Below, in pieces: positions 8,124 to 16,132 of a DNA stretch of 64,000 nucleotides. The notes beneath the pieces were generated by a model. The model saw nothing but the letters and a program-made list of their open reading frames with translations. It was not told the DNA's origin and did no database searches. The stretch lies in NCBI RefSeq assembly GCF_012163145.1, contig NZ_JAAVTX010000002.1:372001-436000 (forward strand). The letters are read 5' to 3'. A program made the position numbers and the translations under genes. The DNA is from Falsiroseomonas frigidaquae. GTDB taxonomy: Bacteria > Pseudomonadota > Alphaproteobacteria > Acetobacterales > Acetobacteraceae. Positions within the stretch are counted from its first letter, which is position 1. The number at the start of each line of letters is the position of its first letter.

Positions 8124-8762
8124 TCAGTTGCTGGAACGGTTGCCGCTGGAGGAGCCGCCCGACTGGCTGCCACCCTGGCCACCGCCCTGGCTGCCCGACT
8201 GGCTGCCGGAGCTGCCGGTAGCCTGATCGCCGCCGGACTCGCTGCCACTGGCCTTGCTGCCGCTGGCCTGGCTACCCGAACCCGAGCCCTGGTTCCCCGA
8301 ACCCTGGCTGGCCTGGCGGCCGGAGCTGCTGCTGCCGGACTGTGCCATGTTGGCGGCATTGGCGCTGACCATCGCCTGCTGGGTCTCCCGCAGCGCCTGG
8401 TTCGCCACCTCCATGGCGCGGTTGCGCTGCTCGCCGGCCGGCATATTGGCCATGGCCTGCACCGATTCCCGCAGCCGCTGCGCCGCCTGGAACAGGCGCT
8501 GCATCGCCTGGCCGTATTCCGCATCACCGCCCGGCACCGCCGGGTTGCCGCGGGAATCCGCCCGGTTGTAGTTCGCGCCCGACTGGGCACCCGACTGGGC
8601 ACCCGACTGGCTGCCAGACTGGCTGCCCGACTGCTGGGACGTCGCGTTCTGCCCCTGGCGGTTCTGGCTGGACTGGTTGGACCCGCCCGACTGGGCGAGG
8701 GCGGCGCCGGAAACCGCGATGAGGGCGGCGGCGGCGGTGGTGCTGATCCAATTGGCCTTCAT
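8124..8762 (-). CDS. Secreted Ser/Gly/Gln-rich low-complexity protein
   Basis: This 212-residue protein has a signal peptide (MKANWISTTAAAALIAVSG, cleavage after ALA near residue 23). The mature part has two disordered blocks flanking a short helical centre (about residues 80-140, with AQRLRESVQAM and QALRETQQAM). The first block has tandem units such as SQSG and AQSG; the C-terminal block is Ser/Gly with scattered Gln. The start has GGAGG 9 nt upstream, a strong site, so it is probably well expressed. The function is unknown; a cell-surface or periplasmic adhesive, matrix or stress protein would fit. The nucleotide repeats are codon-phased and probably length-variable between strains. Confidence 0.7.
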   Translation of the reverse strand: MKANWISTTAAAALIAVSGAALAQSGGSNQSSQNRQGQNATSQQSGSQSGSQSGAQSGAQSGANYNRADSRGNPAVPGGDAEYGQAMQRLFQAAQRLRESVQAMANMPAGEQRNRAMEVANQALRETQQAMVSANAANMAQSGSSSSGRQASQGSGNQGSGSGSQASGSKASGSESGGDQATGSSGSQSGSQGGGQGGSQSGGSSSGNRSSN

Positions 8763-8939
8763 GAGCAAATTCCTCCGTTTGTCTGGGCGCCACCGGGGCG
8801 GCGCTGGCGAAGCAACGGGGCTTGTCCCGGCAAGTTCGCCCGAATTTCGCCTTATTCCGCCCAGGTTTCGCCTCATCTCCGCAACCTTGGCCGTGCCTCC
8901 GCGCTTGCACCGCCCCGCATCCCGACGCACACCTGCGGC

Positions 8940-10889
8940 ATGGCTCCCGCGCCCCGGATTCGCCTGCTGCCCGAGACCACCGCCAACCGCATCGCGGCCG
9001 GCGAGGTGGTCGAACGCCCGGCTGCCGCGGTGAAGGAACTGGTCGAGAACGCCCTCGACGCCGGCGCCCGCCGCATCCTGGTCTCGCTGGAGGAAGGCGG
9101 CATCGGCCGCATCCTGGTGGAGGATGACGGCCACGGCATGGGCGCGGACGACCTCGCCATGGCCCTCGAACGCCACGCCACCTCGAAACTGGCGGAGGAG
9201 GCGATGCTGTTCCGCATCGCCACGCTGGGCTTCAGGGGGGAGGCTTTGCCCTCGATCGGCGCCGTCTCCCGCCTCACCCTCACCTCCCGCCTGATCGACG
9301 GCGCGGCGCATGCCATCAGCGTCGAGGGCGGCCGCAAATCCGCCGTCGGGCCGGCCGCCGGGCCGCCGGGCACACGGGTGGAGGTGCGCGACCTGTTCTT
9401 CGCCACCCCGGCCCGCCGCGCCTTCCTCCGCACCCCGCGGCATGAGGCCGAACAGGCGGTGGAGGCGGTGCGCCGCCTGGCGATGGCCTGGCCGGAGGTG
9501 GCCTTCCGGGTGGAGGTGGAGGGGCGGCTCGCTTTGACCCTGCCACCGGCGGACCGCACCGGCCGCATCGCCGCGCTGCTCGGCGCGGATTTCGCCGCCG
9601 CCGCCGTGCCGGTGGAGGCGGACCGCCAGGGCCTGCACCTGTCCGGCCTCGCCGGCCTGCCGACGCACCACACCGCGACGGGCGCCGCGCAGCATCTGGT
9701 GGTGAACCGCCGCCCGGTGCGCGACCCGCTGCTGCGCACCGCGCTGCGCGTGGCCTACCGGGACATGGTGCCGGCCAAGCGGTTTCCGGTCGCCGCGCTG
9801 TTCCTGGAGGTGCCGCCGGAATCGGTGGATGTGAACGTCCACCCGATGAAGACGGAGCTGCGCTTCCGCGACCCGGCGGCGGTGCGCGGCCTGCTGATCT
9901 CGGCGCTCGGCCGGGCGCTGGCGGTGGGCGCGGCCGGCGCGGCGCCGGAGGATGTGGCGGTGCCGGCCTGGGACGCAGGAAGCTGGGACGCCAGCGGCCC
10001 GGATGCGCGGATGCGGCATGCCCAGACCGGAGAGGCACGGACCGGAGAGGCACGGACCGGGGACCGGCAAGCCGGGGATGCGCCGCCCCGCGATGCCGGC
10101 GCCGCGCCCGGCTTCGCGGAGGCCGCGCCGCCCGGCCTCGGCCGCTTCCCCGGCTGGCAGCCCCCCGCCGGTTCCTCATGGCAGGGCCCGCAATCGCGGC
10201 TCCCCCAGCCGCAGCGCCCGCGCACGGCCAGCCTGCCGCTCGGCTTCGCCGCCGCCCAGCCGCCGCCCGCCGTCGCCGCTTCCGGCGGGGATTTCGGTGC
10301 GGAAGGCCCGCTCGGCCGGCCGCTGGCGCAGATCATGGAGACCTATGTGCTGGCCGAGGCGCCGGACGGGTCCCTGGTGCTGGTGGACCAGCACGCGGCG
10401 CATGAACGGCTGACGCATGAGGCGCTGCGCGCGCAGCTGGTGGAAGGCGGCGTGCGCGCCCAGCCGCTGCTGCTGCCCGCGGTGGTGGAACTGCCCGCCG
10501 CGGACGCCGCGCGGCTGCTGGACCGGGCGGGCGAGTTGGCGCGGCTCGGCCTGGAGATCGAGGGTTTCGGCGGCCCCGGCGCGCTGCTGGTGCGCGCCAT
10601 GCCGGCGCTGCTCGGCGCGCCCGACCCGGCGCCGCTGCTGCGCGACCTGGCCGAGGAACTGGCCGAGATGGATGAGGCGCTGGCGCTGGAGGCGCGGCTG
10701 GATGCGGCGGTGGCGCGGCTGGCCTGCCACGGATCCATCCGCGCCGGGCGGCGGCTGGGGGGCGCGGAGATGGCGGCGCTGCTGCGCCAGATGGAGGCGA
10801 CGCCGCGCGCCGCCACCTGTTCGCACGGCCGCCCCACCGTGCTGCGCTTCGGCAAGGCGGAGCTGGAGAAGCTGTTCGGCCGCCGCTGA
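8940..10889 (+). CDS. mutL: DNA mismatch repair protein MutL
   Basis: This 649-residue mismatch-repair protein couples mismatch recognition by MutS to strand removal. The N-terminal GHKL ATPase shows ELVENALDAGA, DDGHGM and the lid sequence LGFRGEALPS. The C-terminal domain holds DQHAAHERLTHE, which matches the metal-dependent endonuclease motif DQHA-x2-E-x4-E, and CSHGRP near the end. This MutL therefore probably nicks DNA itself, as expected in bacteria without MutH. The linker (about residues 340-460) is Pro/Ala/Gly-rich and contains a 15-bp tandem repeat at 10026-10060 (TGEAR units). The start is the first ATG in a long leaderless context; the upstream neighbour is divergent. Confidence 0.95.
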   Translation: MAPAPRIRLLPETTANRIAAGEVVERPAAAVKELVENALDAGARRILVSLEEGGIGRILVEDDGHGMGADDLAMALERHATSKLAEEAMLFRIATLGFRGEALPSIGAVSRLTLTSRLIDGAAHAISVEGGRKSAVGPAAGPPGTRVEVRDLFFATPARRAFLRTPRHEAEQAVEAVRRLAMAWPEVAFRVEVEGRLALTLPPADRTGRIAALLGADFAAAAVPVEADRQGLHLSGLAGLPTHHTATGAAQHLVVNRRPVRDPLLRTALRVAYRDMVPAKRFPVAALFLEVPPESVDVNVHPMKTELRFRDPAAVRGLLISALGRALAVGAAGAAPEDVAVPAWDAGSWDASGPDARMRHAQTGEARTGEARTGDRQAGDAPPRDAGAAPGFAEAAPPGLGRFPGWQPPAGSSWQGPQSRLPQPQRPRTASLPLGFAAAQPPPAVAASGGDFGAEGPLGRPLAQIMETYVLAEAPDGSLVLVDQHAAHERLTHEALRAQLVEGGVRAQPLLLPAVVELPAADAARLLDRAGELARLGLEIEGFGGPGALLVRAMPALLGAPDPAPLLRDLAEELAEMDEALALEARLDAAVARLACHGSIRAGRRLGGAEMAALLRQMEATPRAATCSHGRPTVLRFGKAELEKLFGRR

Positions 10890-10929
10890 ACCCTGCATGA
10901 TCGGCGCAACGAATACGGGAGACGCGCCG

Positions 10930-11388
10930 ATGCCATCCGCTGGGCCATCCTCTGGGCCATCCTCTGGGACCGCTGCTGGGAGCCAGGCCGCACCGCTGAT
11001 GCAGCTGATCTATGCCTCCCGCCCCTTCGGCTTCTCGGGCGAGATACTGGACGACATCCTGATGGCGGCGCGCCGCAACAATAAGCGGGACGGGCTGACC
11101 GGCGCGCTGATCTGCCGCGCCGACCTGTTCCTGCAGATGCTGGAAGGCCCGCGCGACAAGGTGACCGCCACCTTCGGCCGCATCCTGCGGGATGACCGGC
11201 ACCTGGAAGTGTCCCTGGTGTGGTCCGGCGACGCGCCGGCACGGCTGTTCGGGGAATGGGACATGCTGGACGACCCGGCGCGGAGCTGGATGTGGAGCCG
11301 GGAGGATGTGCGGGCGGGGGCGATGGTGCGGGCCTCGGCGGCGGAGGCGCGGGCGGTGTTTGATCGGGTGGCGGAGGAGGTGGGTTAG
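10930..11388 (+). CDS. BLUF-domain blue-light sensor, short form
   Basis: This protein of about 152 residues is a flavin-binding blue-light photoreceptor with little besides the BLUF domain. The three residues of the flavin hydrogen-bond network are present with the usual spacing: Tyr28 in LIYAS, Asn51 in RRNNK and Gln69 in LFLQMLEG. Trp and Met follow in GEWDML. The first 22 residues are a Ser/Gly/Pro-rich leader encoded by a 12-bp tandem repeat (10941-10964). I prefer the ATG at 10930 because GGGAG lies 9 nt before it; an ATG at 10897, 8 nt after the mutL stop, would add 11 residues. Short BLUF proteins act through protein partners; no GGDEF or EAL gene is nearby. Confidence 0.85.
   Translation: MPSAGPSSGPSSGTAAGSQAAPLMQLIYASRPFGFSGEILDDILMAARRNNKRDGLTGALICRADLFLQMLEGPRDKVTATFGRILRDDRHLEVSLVWSGDAPARLFGEWDMLDDPARSWMWSREDVRAGAMVRASAAEARAVFDRVAEEVG
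10941..10964 (+). repeat. 12-bp tandem repeat in the BLUF leader
   Basis: Two identical units TGGGCCATCCTC are followed and preceded by degenerate copies. The unit keeps the reading frame and encodes the GPSS repeats of the leader, so copy number can change without a frameshift. Confidence 0.6.
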
Positions 11389-11397
11389 GAGCGGGCT

Positions 11398-11892
11398 TTA
11401 TTTAATGTGTTTTGCCATGACCTTCCGACCAACGAATTTTATCCCGCTCTGATTCAATCTCAAGGTGGCTTTTTCCAGTGGCGCAAATTGCACTTCCCCT
11501 GACGCCACCCAAAACCATTCAGCCACGTTTACTCCATCACGGAGATGCTCTCGAAGCTGGATGCGAGCTGCCGCAAGCTTGCTGATTACCGTGCTTATTT
11601 CACTATTTTCGGCTGAGTGCGGTTCAAGGCCGAAAACCTTTTTTGTGGGTCCATGACCAATTAGGTAGTCCCAGCGATGCTCCTGTTCCCTGCCCTTTTG
11701 GAGAGCGCGGTCTGTGTCAATACTGTCAACGAAATGCTCCCGCAGTTCTTGATCAATGTGCCGGCGATGTGTCGATTGGATGGCGCCGAGCCCATCTTTA
11801 ACTTGAGATAGCAGCGGCGAATTGGGTTGCAACGCTAATTTGACCGGCGTGCTGGGCTTGGACGCAGCGCTTGGTGTGCGGCGATTTTTCAC
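11398..11892 (-). CDS. Unrecognised 164-residue protein coupled to the island ATPase
   Basis: I do not recognise the family. The start is GTG, overlapping the stop of the upstream ATPase gene as GTGA (11889-11892), so the two proteins are probably made in fixed ratio. Residues 1-40 are basic and Ser/Pro-rich, probably disordered. A helical segment with many charged residues follows (42-72). The core has HRWDYLIGH (72-80), VFGLEPHSA (86-94), a conserved-looking Lys at 105, a helix (IQLREHLRDG, 111-120) and AEWFWVASG (124-132). Asp75, Glu90, His92 and Lys105 are polar residues placed as in a small metal-dependent nuclease, but this is a guess without homologue comparison. Base composition is lower in GC than its neighbours, a sign of transfer. 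Confidence 0.65.
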   Translation of the reverse strand: MKNRRTPSAASKPSTPVKLALQPNSPLLSQVKDGLGAIQSTHRRHIDQELREHFVDSIDTDRALQKGREQEHRWDYLIGHGPTKKVFGLEPHSAENSEISTVISKLAAARIQLREHLRDGVNVAEWFWVASGEVQFAPLEKATLRLNQSGIKFVGRKVMAKHIK

Positions 11893-13064
11893 TTGTTGGA
11901 CTCATTTACTGCGGTACGGACTGTATCCGCAAACTTAGATGAATATCCTGTTAGTCCTCCCCAACCCGCCACACGATCATCGTCAGATGATGGGTCAAGA
12001 TCTGAAATATCAACCGATTTGACTTGACCCAGATCATCAAACTCTAGAAGAAAGGAACGGTAATCTTTAGTTAGCGCTGCTTCGGCAACAGCTTGCATAG
12101 GGCGCGCTTGAACGTCAAATGCTTGACATATCAACTGCCACCTTGCACGATTTTTCTTTAAGATCTGCATCATCCACATCATAGCTAGCACATGAGGCGA
12201 ATGGGTCGAGAGAACCACTCGGTACCCTCGCCAAAGAAGATCAAGAACCAGCAACATTACTGCGGTAATTGCCTGGGGATGAAGGCCCATTTCAGGCTCT
12301 TCAATAACGACCCAGTCTATATCTTTGCGTTTCCTCAGCTGTGTGGGCGGAAGCAAATGATACAATCCCAGCAGCAAGGGGGTGAATTCTCGCTGTCCTG
12401 CCGTCCAAGTCATAAATGGTAGATGCATGTTGCCGTGAACAAGCTTTAACCTCTGCGCATGCTGCTGATCCTCCTCGATCCCGACTGTACCGCCATGAAA
12501 GACAGCATCATTAATCTTTTCTCGAATTTCCTTCTTTAATCTTTTCTCTACCGGAAACAGTGTCTTTGCTTCATTACCGCTAAATCGGTTAAATAAATTT
12601 TGACTGAAGAGCCGCGCAACCGCGGGCGTTTCAGATGTCAATTTTTGAAATGGCGACGCCCATCCATCATGGATCAAAATAGATCTGTGGGCCGGAACGA
12701 AAAACAAATTCTCACTTCCCGAACCTCGCCGCGCGACCCCTTTAAGTGATATTTCTGACCGACCAAATGCGACCGATGTTGAACCCGGCCTCCACGCAGC
12801 GGACATGCCGCTACCAAATATCAGATCGATGATGGCGTCTGGGCGATCGGCGGGATGACCAGCTGCTCGTAGCGCATCCGCAACTTGACGTCCGTCCAAG
12901 GCAATCTTTAGCCACTGTAGCGCCAGACTTTTGCCTGCGCCTTGCGGGCCAACCACTACCGTCAGATCTCCGAAATTTAGCTTTACGTCCTGAAGATGCG
13001 CGAAATTCCTGATGTGTAGCGCGTTTGCCGCCGACTTTAAGGCTGTAGCTGACGGCTTACTCAT
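11889..13064 (-). CDS. AAA/ABC-type ATPase of a probable defence island
   Basis: This 391-residue ATPase has one complete ABC-type nucleotide-binding domain of the SMC/OLD/RloA kind. Walker A is GPQGAGKS (39-46), the FVPAHRS segment is at 122-128, a signature-like TAGQRE is at 221-226, Walker B with the double Glu is VVIEEPEMGLHP (252-263), and the switch His is in STHSPHVL (286-293). There is no TOPRIM domain, so any enzymatic output must come from the partner gene downstream. Such single-domain ATPases with a small coupled partner are common in phage-defence modules; that role is inferred. I chose ATG 13064; the open frame could start at a TTG at 13112. Its base composition (35% GC in 12541-12600) differs sharply from the host genome. 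Confidence 0.78.
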   Translation of the reverse strand: MSKPSATALKSAANALHIRNFAHLQDVKLNFGDLTVVVGPQGAGKSLALQWLKIALDGRQVADALRAAGHPADRPDAIIDLIFGSGMSAAWRPGSTSVAFGRSEISLKGVARRGSGSENLFFVPAHRSILIHDGWASPFQKLTSETPAVARLFSQNLFNRFSGNEAKTLFPVEKRLKKEIREKINDAVFHGGTVGIEEDQQHAQRLKLVHGNMHLPFMTWTAGQREFTPLLLGLYHLLPPTQLRKRKDIDWVVIEEPEMGLHPQAITAVMLLVLDLLWRGYRVVLSTHSPHVLAMMWMMQILKKNRARWQLICQAFDVQARPMQAVAEAALTKDYRSFLLEFDDLGQVKSVDISDLDPSSDDDRVAGWGGLTGYSSKFADTVRTAVNESNK

Positions 13065-13279
13065 GGCTCTATGGACCTTTGAAATGTCGCACAAAAAAAT
13101 GCCCGCATTCAAGACGAGGCGCGATTCTATCGCCCATCCTACACGCGGCTACTCGGCAATAATTCTGTCTGGCTGTCCTCAAAAAGGCAACAGATGAGTA
13201 AAGTCAGCGACGGAGTGTGCTGTTGGCCCCCCACTCGGCCCGATTGACTTCCCACCCCTCCCCCTCCACCACTTCCCCC

Positions 13280-13939
13280 ATGCCCAAGCTCCAAGCCGCC
13301 CAGATCCCCGTCACCCCCTTCCAGCAGAACTGCGCCCTGATCTGGGATGCCGAGACCCAGCGCGGCACGGTCATCGACCCGGGCGGCGATGTGCCGCGCA
13401 TCCTGGCCGCCATCGCCAAGGCGGGCGTGACCATCGACAATATCCTGCTCACCCATGGCCATCTGGACCATGCCGGCGGCGCGGATGCGCTGCGGACGGC
13501 TCTCACGGAAAGCCAGGGCGCCCCGGTGCCGGTGGAGGGGCCGCACCGGGATGATGCCTTCCTGCTCTCGGGCATCGCCGCCCAATCCCAACAATACGGC
13601 ATCCCCGGCCTGCAGAACGCCACGCCGGACCGGTTCCTGGAGGAAGGCGAGACCATCCGCATCGCCGGCCAGGAATTCGGCGTGCTGCATTGCCCGGGCC
13701 ATGCGCCGGGGCATGTGGTCTTCGTCAACCAGGCGCTCGGCCTCGCGGTGGTGGGGGATGTGCTGTTCCGCGGCTCCATCGGCCGCACGGATTTCCCCTA
13801 TGGCGACCATGAGGCGCTGATCCACGCCATCGTCACCAAGCTGCTGCCGCTGGGGGATGAGATGCGGTTCCTGTGTGGGCATGGGCCGGGCTCCACCTTC
13901 GGCGATGAACGGCGGACCAATCCGTTTTTGCCGCGGTAG
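13280..13939 (+). CDS. Metallo-beta-lactamase-fold hydrolase, glyoxalase II-like
   Basis: This 219-residue protein is a zinc or iron hydrolase of the glyoxalase II-like (YcbL) group, probably acting on thioesters. The metal-binding motif THGHLDH is at residues 58-64 (His59, His61, Asp63, His64). Further ligands are in HCPGHAPGH, in GDVLF and in CGHGPGS near the C-terminus. It lacks the C-terminal substrate domain of true glyoxalase II, as short family members do. ATG 13280 (MPKLQAAQI) is the start that fits the family; the longer frame adds a low-complexity leader. It is the first host-like gene after the AT-rich island. Confidence 0.85.
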   Translation: MPKLQAAQIPVTPFQQNCALIWDAETQRGTVIDPGGDVPRILAAIAKAGVTIDNILLTHGHLDHAGGADALRTALTESQGAPVPVEGPHRDDAFLLSGIAAQSQQYGIPGLQNATPDRFLEEGETIRIAGQEFGVLHCPGHAPGHVVFVNQALGLAVVGDVLFRGSIGRTDFPYGDHEALIHAIVTKLLPLGDEMRFLCGHGPGSTFGDERRTNPFLPR

Positions 13940-13978
13940 AGGGGCGCAGCTAAGGCCCCCACCCAACCAGCCTTCGGC

Positions 13979-13997
13979 GTTGCGGCAGTGCCGCAAC
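13979..13997. terminator. Perfect 8-bp hairpin between convergent genes
   Basis: GTTGCGGC and GCCGCAAC pair perfectly around AGT. It lies between the convergent hydrolase and transporter genes. There is no T-run on either strand, so it is a weak or factor-assisted terminator at best. Confidence 0.4.
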
Positions 13998-14029
13998 CCC
14001 CCGCGAAGAGCAGGGGAGGGCTTAGCCAG

Positions 14030-14965
14030 TTACCGACGGGCGGCGGCGCGTTCGCTCATGATGCAGGCGAATACCACCACGGCCGCGCCGGCCAGCATCG
14101 CCGGCAGGGGAATGCGGCCCCAGAAGGCGAAATCCCAGGTCAGGCTCCAGACCAGGCCGGAATAGCCGAAGGGCGCCAGGCGGCTGGCCGTGGCGTGGCG
14201 GAAGGCCTCCGCCAGGCACACCGTGGCGGCGCCGACGATCAGCCCGTTGCCCACCATCTGCGCCAGGCTCAGCGCGGTGGGGGTGGACCATTGGCTCAGC
14301 CCCAGCGGCAGCATCACCGCGAAGCCGAGCAGCGATGGCCAGAACAGCACCCGGCCGATCCCCGGCTCCGTCCGCAATTGCCGGTTCAGCACGAACACCG
14401 CCGAATAGCAGCAGGTGCCGCCCAGCGCATACAGGTAGCCCAGAAGCGGCGGAGACGCGGTTCCGCCGGCCGGCCCCGCATCCCCCACCAGCCCCGGCGC
14501 CAGCCCGATCGCAACGCCCGCGAACCCCACCGCGCACCAGGCCCAGGCCACCGCCGGCGGCCTTTCCCGCAGAAACCAGGCGGATAGCGCCAGCACCAGG
14601 AAGGGGGAGGTGAAGAACACCAGGTAGCCCTCCGCCAGCGGCAGCAGGCTGAAGGCCTGGAAGAAGCAGATGGCGCTGCCCAGCATCACCAGGGACCGCG
14701 CCGCATGCAGGCGCGGAAAGCGCGTGCCCAGCGCACCGCCCCAGCCGGGGATCAGCGCGCGGGCGCACAGCACCACCAGCAGCAGCGCGGCGAAGCGCAC
14801 CAGCAGCACCTGCCAAACCTCATGCCCGGCCGAGGACAGCAGCTTGCTATTGGCATCGAGCAACCCGAACAGCCCGATGCCTGCCAGCATCAGCACCGGA
14901 CCGCGCACCGCCTTCTCCCCCAGGATGATGCGCGGGTATGCCCGCGGCGCGGGCCGCAAGTCCAT
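14030..14965 (-). CDS. EamA-family drug/metabolite transporter
   Basis: This 311-residue inner-membrane protein belongs to the DMT (EamA) superfamily, with about ten membrane segments in two repeats of five. Typical sequences include the segment FFQAFSLLPLAEGYLVFF in the first half and the matching region CLAEAFRHATASRLAPFGY in the second. The substrate cannot be predicted; members export amino acids, nucleobases or other small metabolites. I chose ATG 14965 (MDLRPAPRAY), as the frame upstream overlaps the divergent pyrD. It has no operon partner. Confidence 0.82.
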   Translation of the reverse strand: MDLRPAPRAYPRIILGEKAVRGPVLMLAGIGLFGLLDANSKLLSSAGHEVWQVLLVRFAALLLVVLCARALIPGWGGALGTRFPRLHAARSLVMLGSAICFFQAFSLLPLAEGYLVFFTSPFLVLALSAWFLRERPPAVAWAWCAVGFAGVAIGLAPGLVGDAGPAGGTASPPLLGYLYALGGTCCYSAVFVLNRQLRTEPGIGRVLFWPSLLGFAVMLPLGLSQWSTPTALSLAQMVGNGLIVGAATVCLAEAFRHATASRLAPFGYSGLVWSLTWDFAFWGRIPLPAMLAGAAVVVFACIMSERAAARR

Positions 14966-15052
14966 GGCAGGCCCCGCGCATGGCAGGGCTGCACCGCGCC
15001 GGCGCATGCCACCTTCCCACCGCCGCCGAGACAGGGCACAAGCCGCGGCGCC

Positions 15053-16132
15053 ATGACCCCCCAACTCGCCTCCGTCCTGATGCCGCTGATGCGTGGCATG
15101 GACCCTGAACGCGCGCATGACCTGGCCCTGCGGGCCCTGCGCTTTGGCCTCGCCGGGGCGGATCGCAGCGCGGATGACCCGGTGCTGGCGACGCACGCGC
15201 TGGGGCTGGATTTCCGCAACCCGATCGGCCTCGCCGCCGGCTTCGACAAATCCGCCATCGCCATCGCGCCGCTGATGCGGCTGGGCTTCGGCTTCGTGGA
15301 GGCCGGGTCGGTCACCCCGAAGCCGCAGATCGGCAACCCGAAGCCGCGCCTGTTCCGCCTGACGGAGGACCGGGCCGTGATCAACCGCATGGGCATGAAC
15401 AATGCCGGCCTGCCCGCCTTCCTGGCCCGGCTGGCGCATCTGCCCCCCGCTGGTACCGGCAATCGGCCAGCGGTGCTCGGCGTGAACATCGCCATCAACA
15501 AGGATGGCGCCGCGCCGCTGCGGGATTATCCGGCGCTGTATTCCGCCGTCGCGCCGCATGCCGGCTACGTCGCCATCAACGTCTCCTCCCCCAACACGCC
15601 CGGCCTGCGCGATCTGCAGGGGGAGGCGATGCTGCGGGACATCCTGGCTGCGGTGGTCGCGGCGCGGGACGCGCTGGCCGGCCCGCGCCCGCCCATCCTG
15701 GTGAAGATCGCGCCCGACCTGGCCCCGGCGGCGGTGGAGCCGATTGTCGAGGCGGCGGTGGCGCAGGGCATCGCCGGCCTCATCGTCTCCAACACCACCA
15801 TCGCCCGCCCGGCGCCGCTCCGTTCCGCGCTGAAATCCCAGGCCGGCGGCCTGTCCGGCCCGCCGCTGCGCGCCGCGGCGACGGAGATGCTGCGCCGCGT
15901 GGCGAAGCTGTCCGCCGGGCGGGGCCTCACGCTGATCGGCTGCGGCGGGGTTTCCAACGGCGCGGAAGCGTTGGAGAAGATCCGGGCCGGCGCCGCGCTG
16001 GTGCAGCTCTATGCCGCCTTCGCCTATGACGGCCCGGCGCTGATCCCGCGCCTGAAGCGGGAACTCGCGGCGGCGTTGCGGCGGGACGGATTCAAGAACG
16101 TGGCCGAGGCCATCGGGGTGGATGCACGATGA
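15053..16132 (+). CDS. pyrD: Dihydroorotate dehydrogenase (quinone), class 2
   Basis: This 359-residue FMN enzyme oxidises dihydroorotate to orotate in pyrimidine synthesis and passes electrons to ubiquinone at the inner membrane. The class 2 N-terminal helix region precedes the barrel and should form the membrane and quinone contact. Visible family sequences are NPIGLAAGFDK, FGFVEAGSVTP, INRMGMNNAG, GVNIAINKD and INVSSPNTPGLR, the last carrying the catalytic Ser typical of class 2. FMN phosphate binding is in GCGGVSNG. The ATG at 15053 gives normal length. It overlaps the downstream HAD gene as ATGA and is therefore cotranslated with it. Confidence 0.94.
   Translation: MTPQLASVLMPLMRGMDPERAHDLALRALRFGLAGADRSADDPVLATHALGLDFRNPIGLAAGFDKSAIAIAPLMRLGFGFVEAGSVTPKPQIGNPKPRLFRLTEDRAVINRMGMNNAGLPAFLARLAHLPPAGTGNRPAVLGVNIAINKDGAAPLRDYPALYSAVAPHAGYVAINVSSPNTPGLRDLQGEAMLRDILAAVVAARDALAGPRPPILVKIAPDLAPAAVEPIVEAAVAQGIAGLIVSNTTIARPAPLRSALKSQAGGLSGPPLRAAATEMLRRVAKLSAGRGLTLIGCGGVSNGAEALEKIRAGAALVQLYAAFAYDGPALIPRLKRELAAALRRDGFKNVAEAIGVDAR

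Noticed and set aside
8570-8640. CRISPR-like or satellite array
   Set aside because: It is the codon-phased Gly/Ser/Gln repeat of the secreted protein gene.
9316-10179. Long minus-strand reading frame inside mutL
   Set aside because: It is Pro/Arg-rich and unstructured; mutL motifs cover the same region.
13113-13279. Promoter for the island ATPase gene
   Set aside because: Several AT-rich blocks exist, but no -35/-10 pair with 16-18 bp spacing was convincing.
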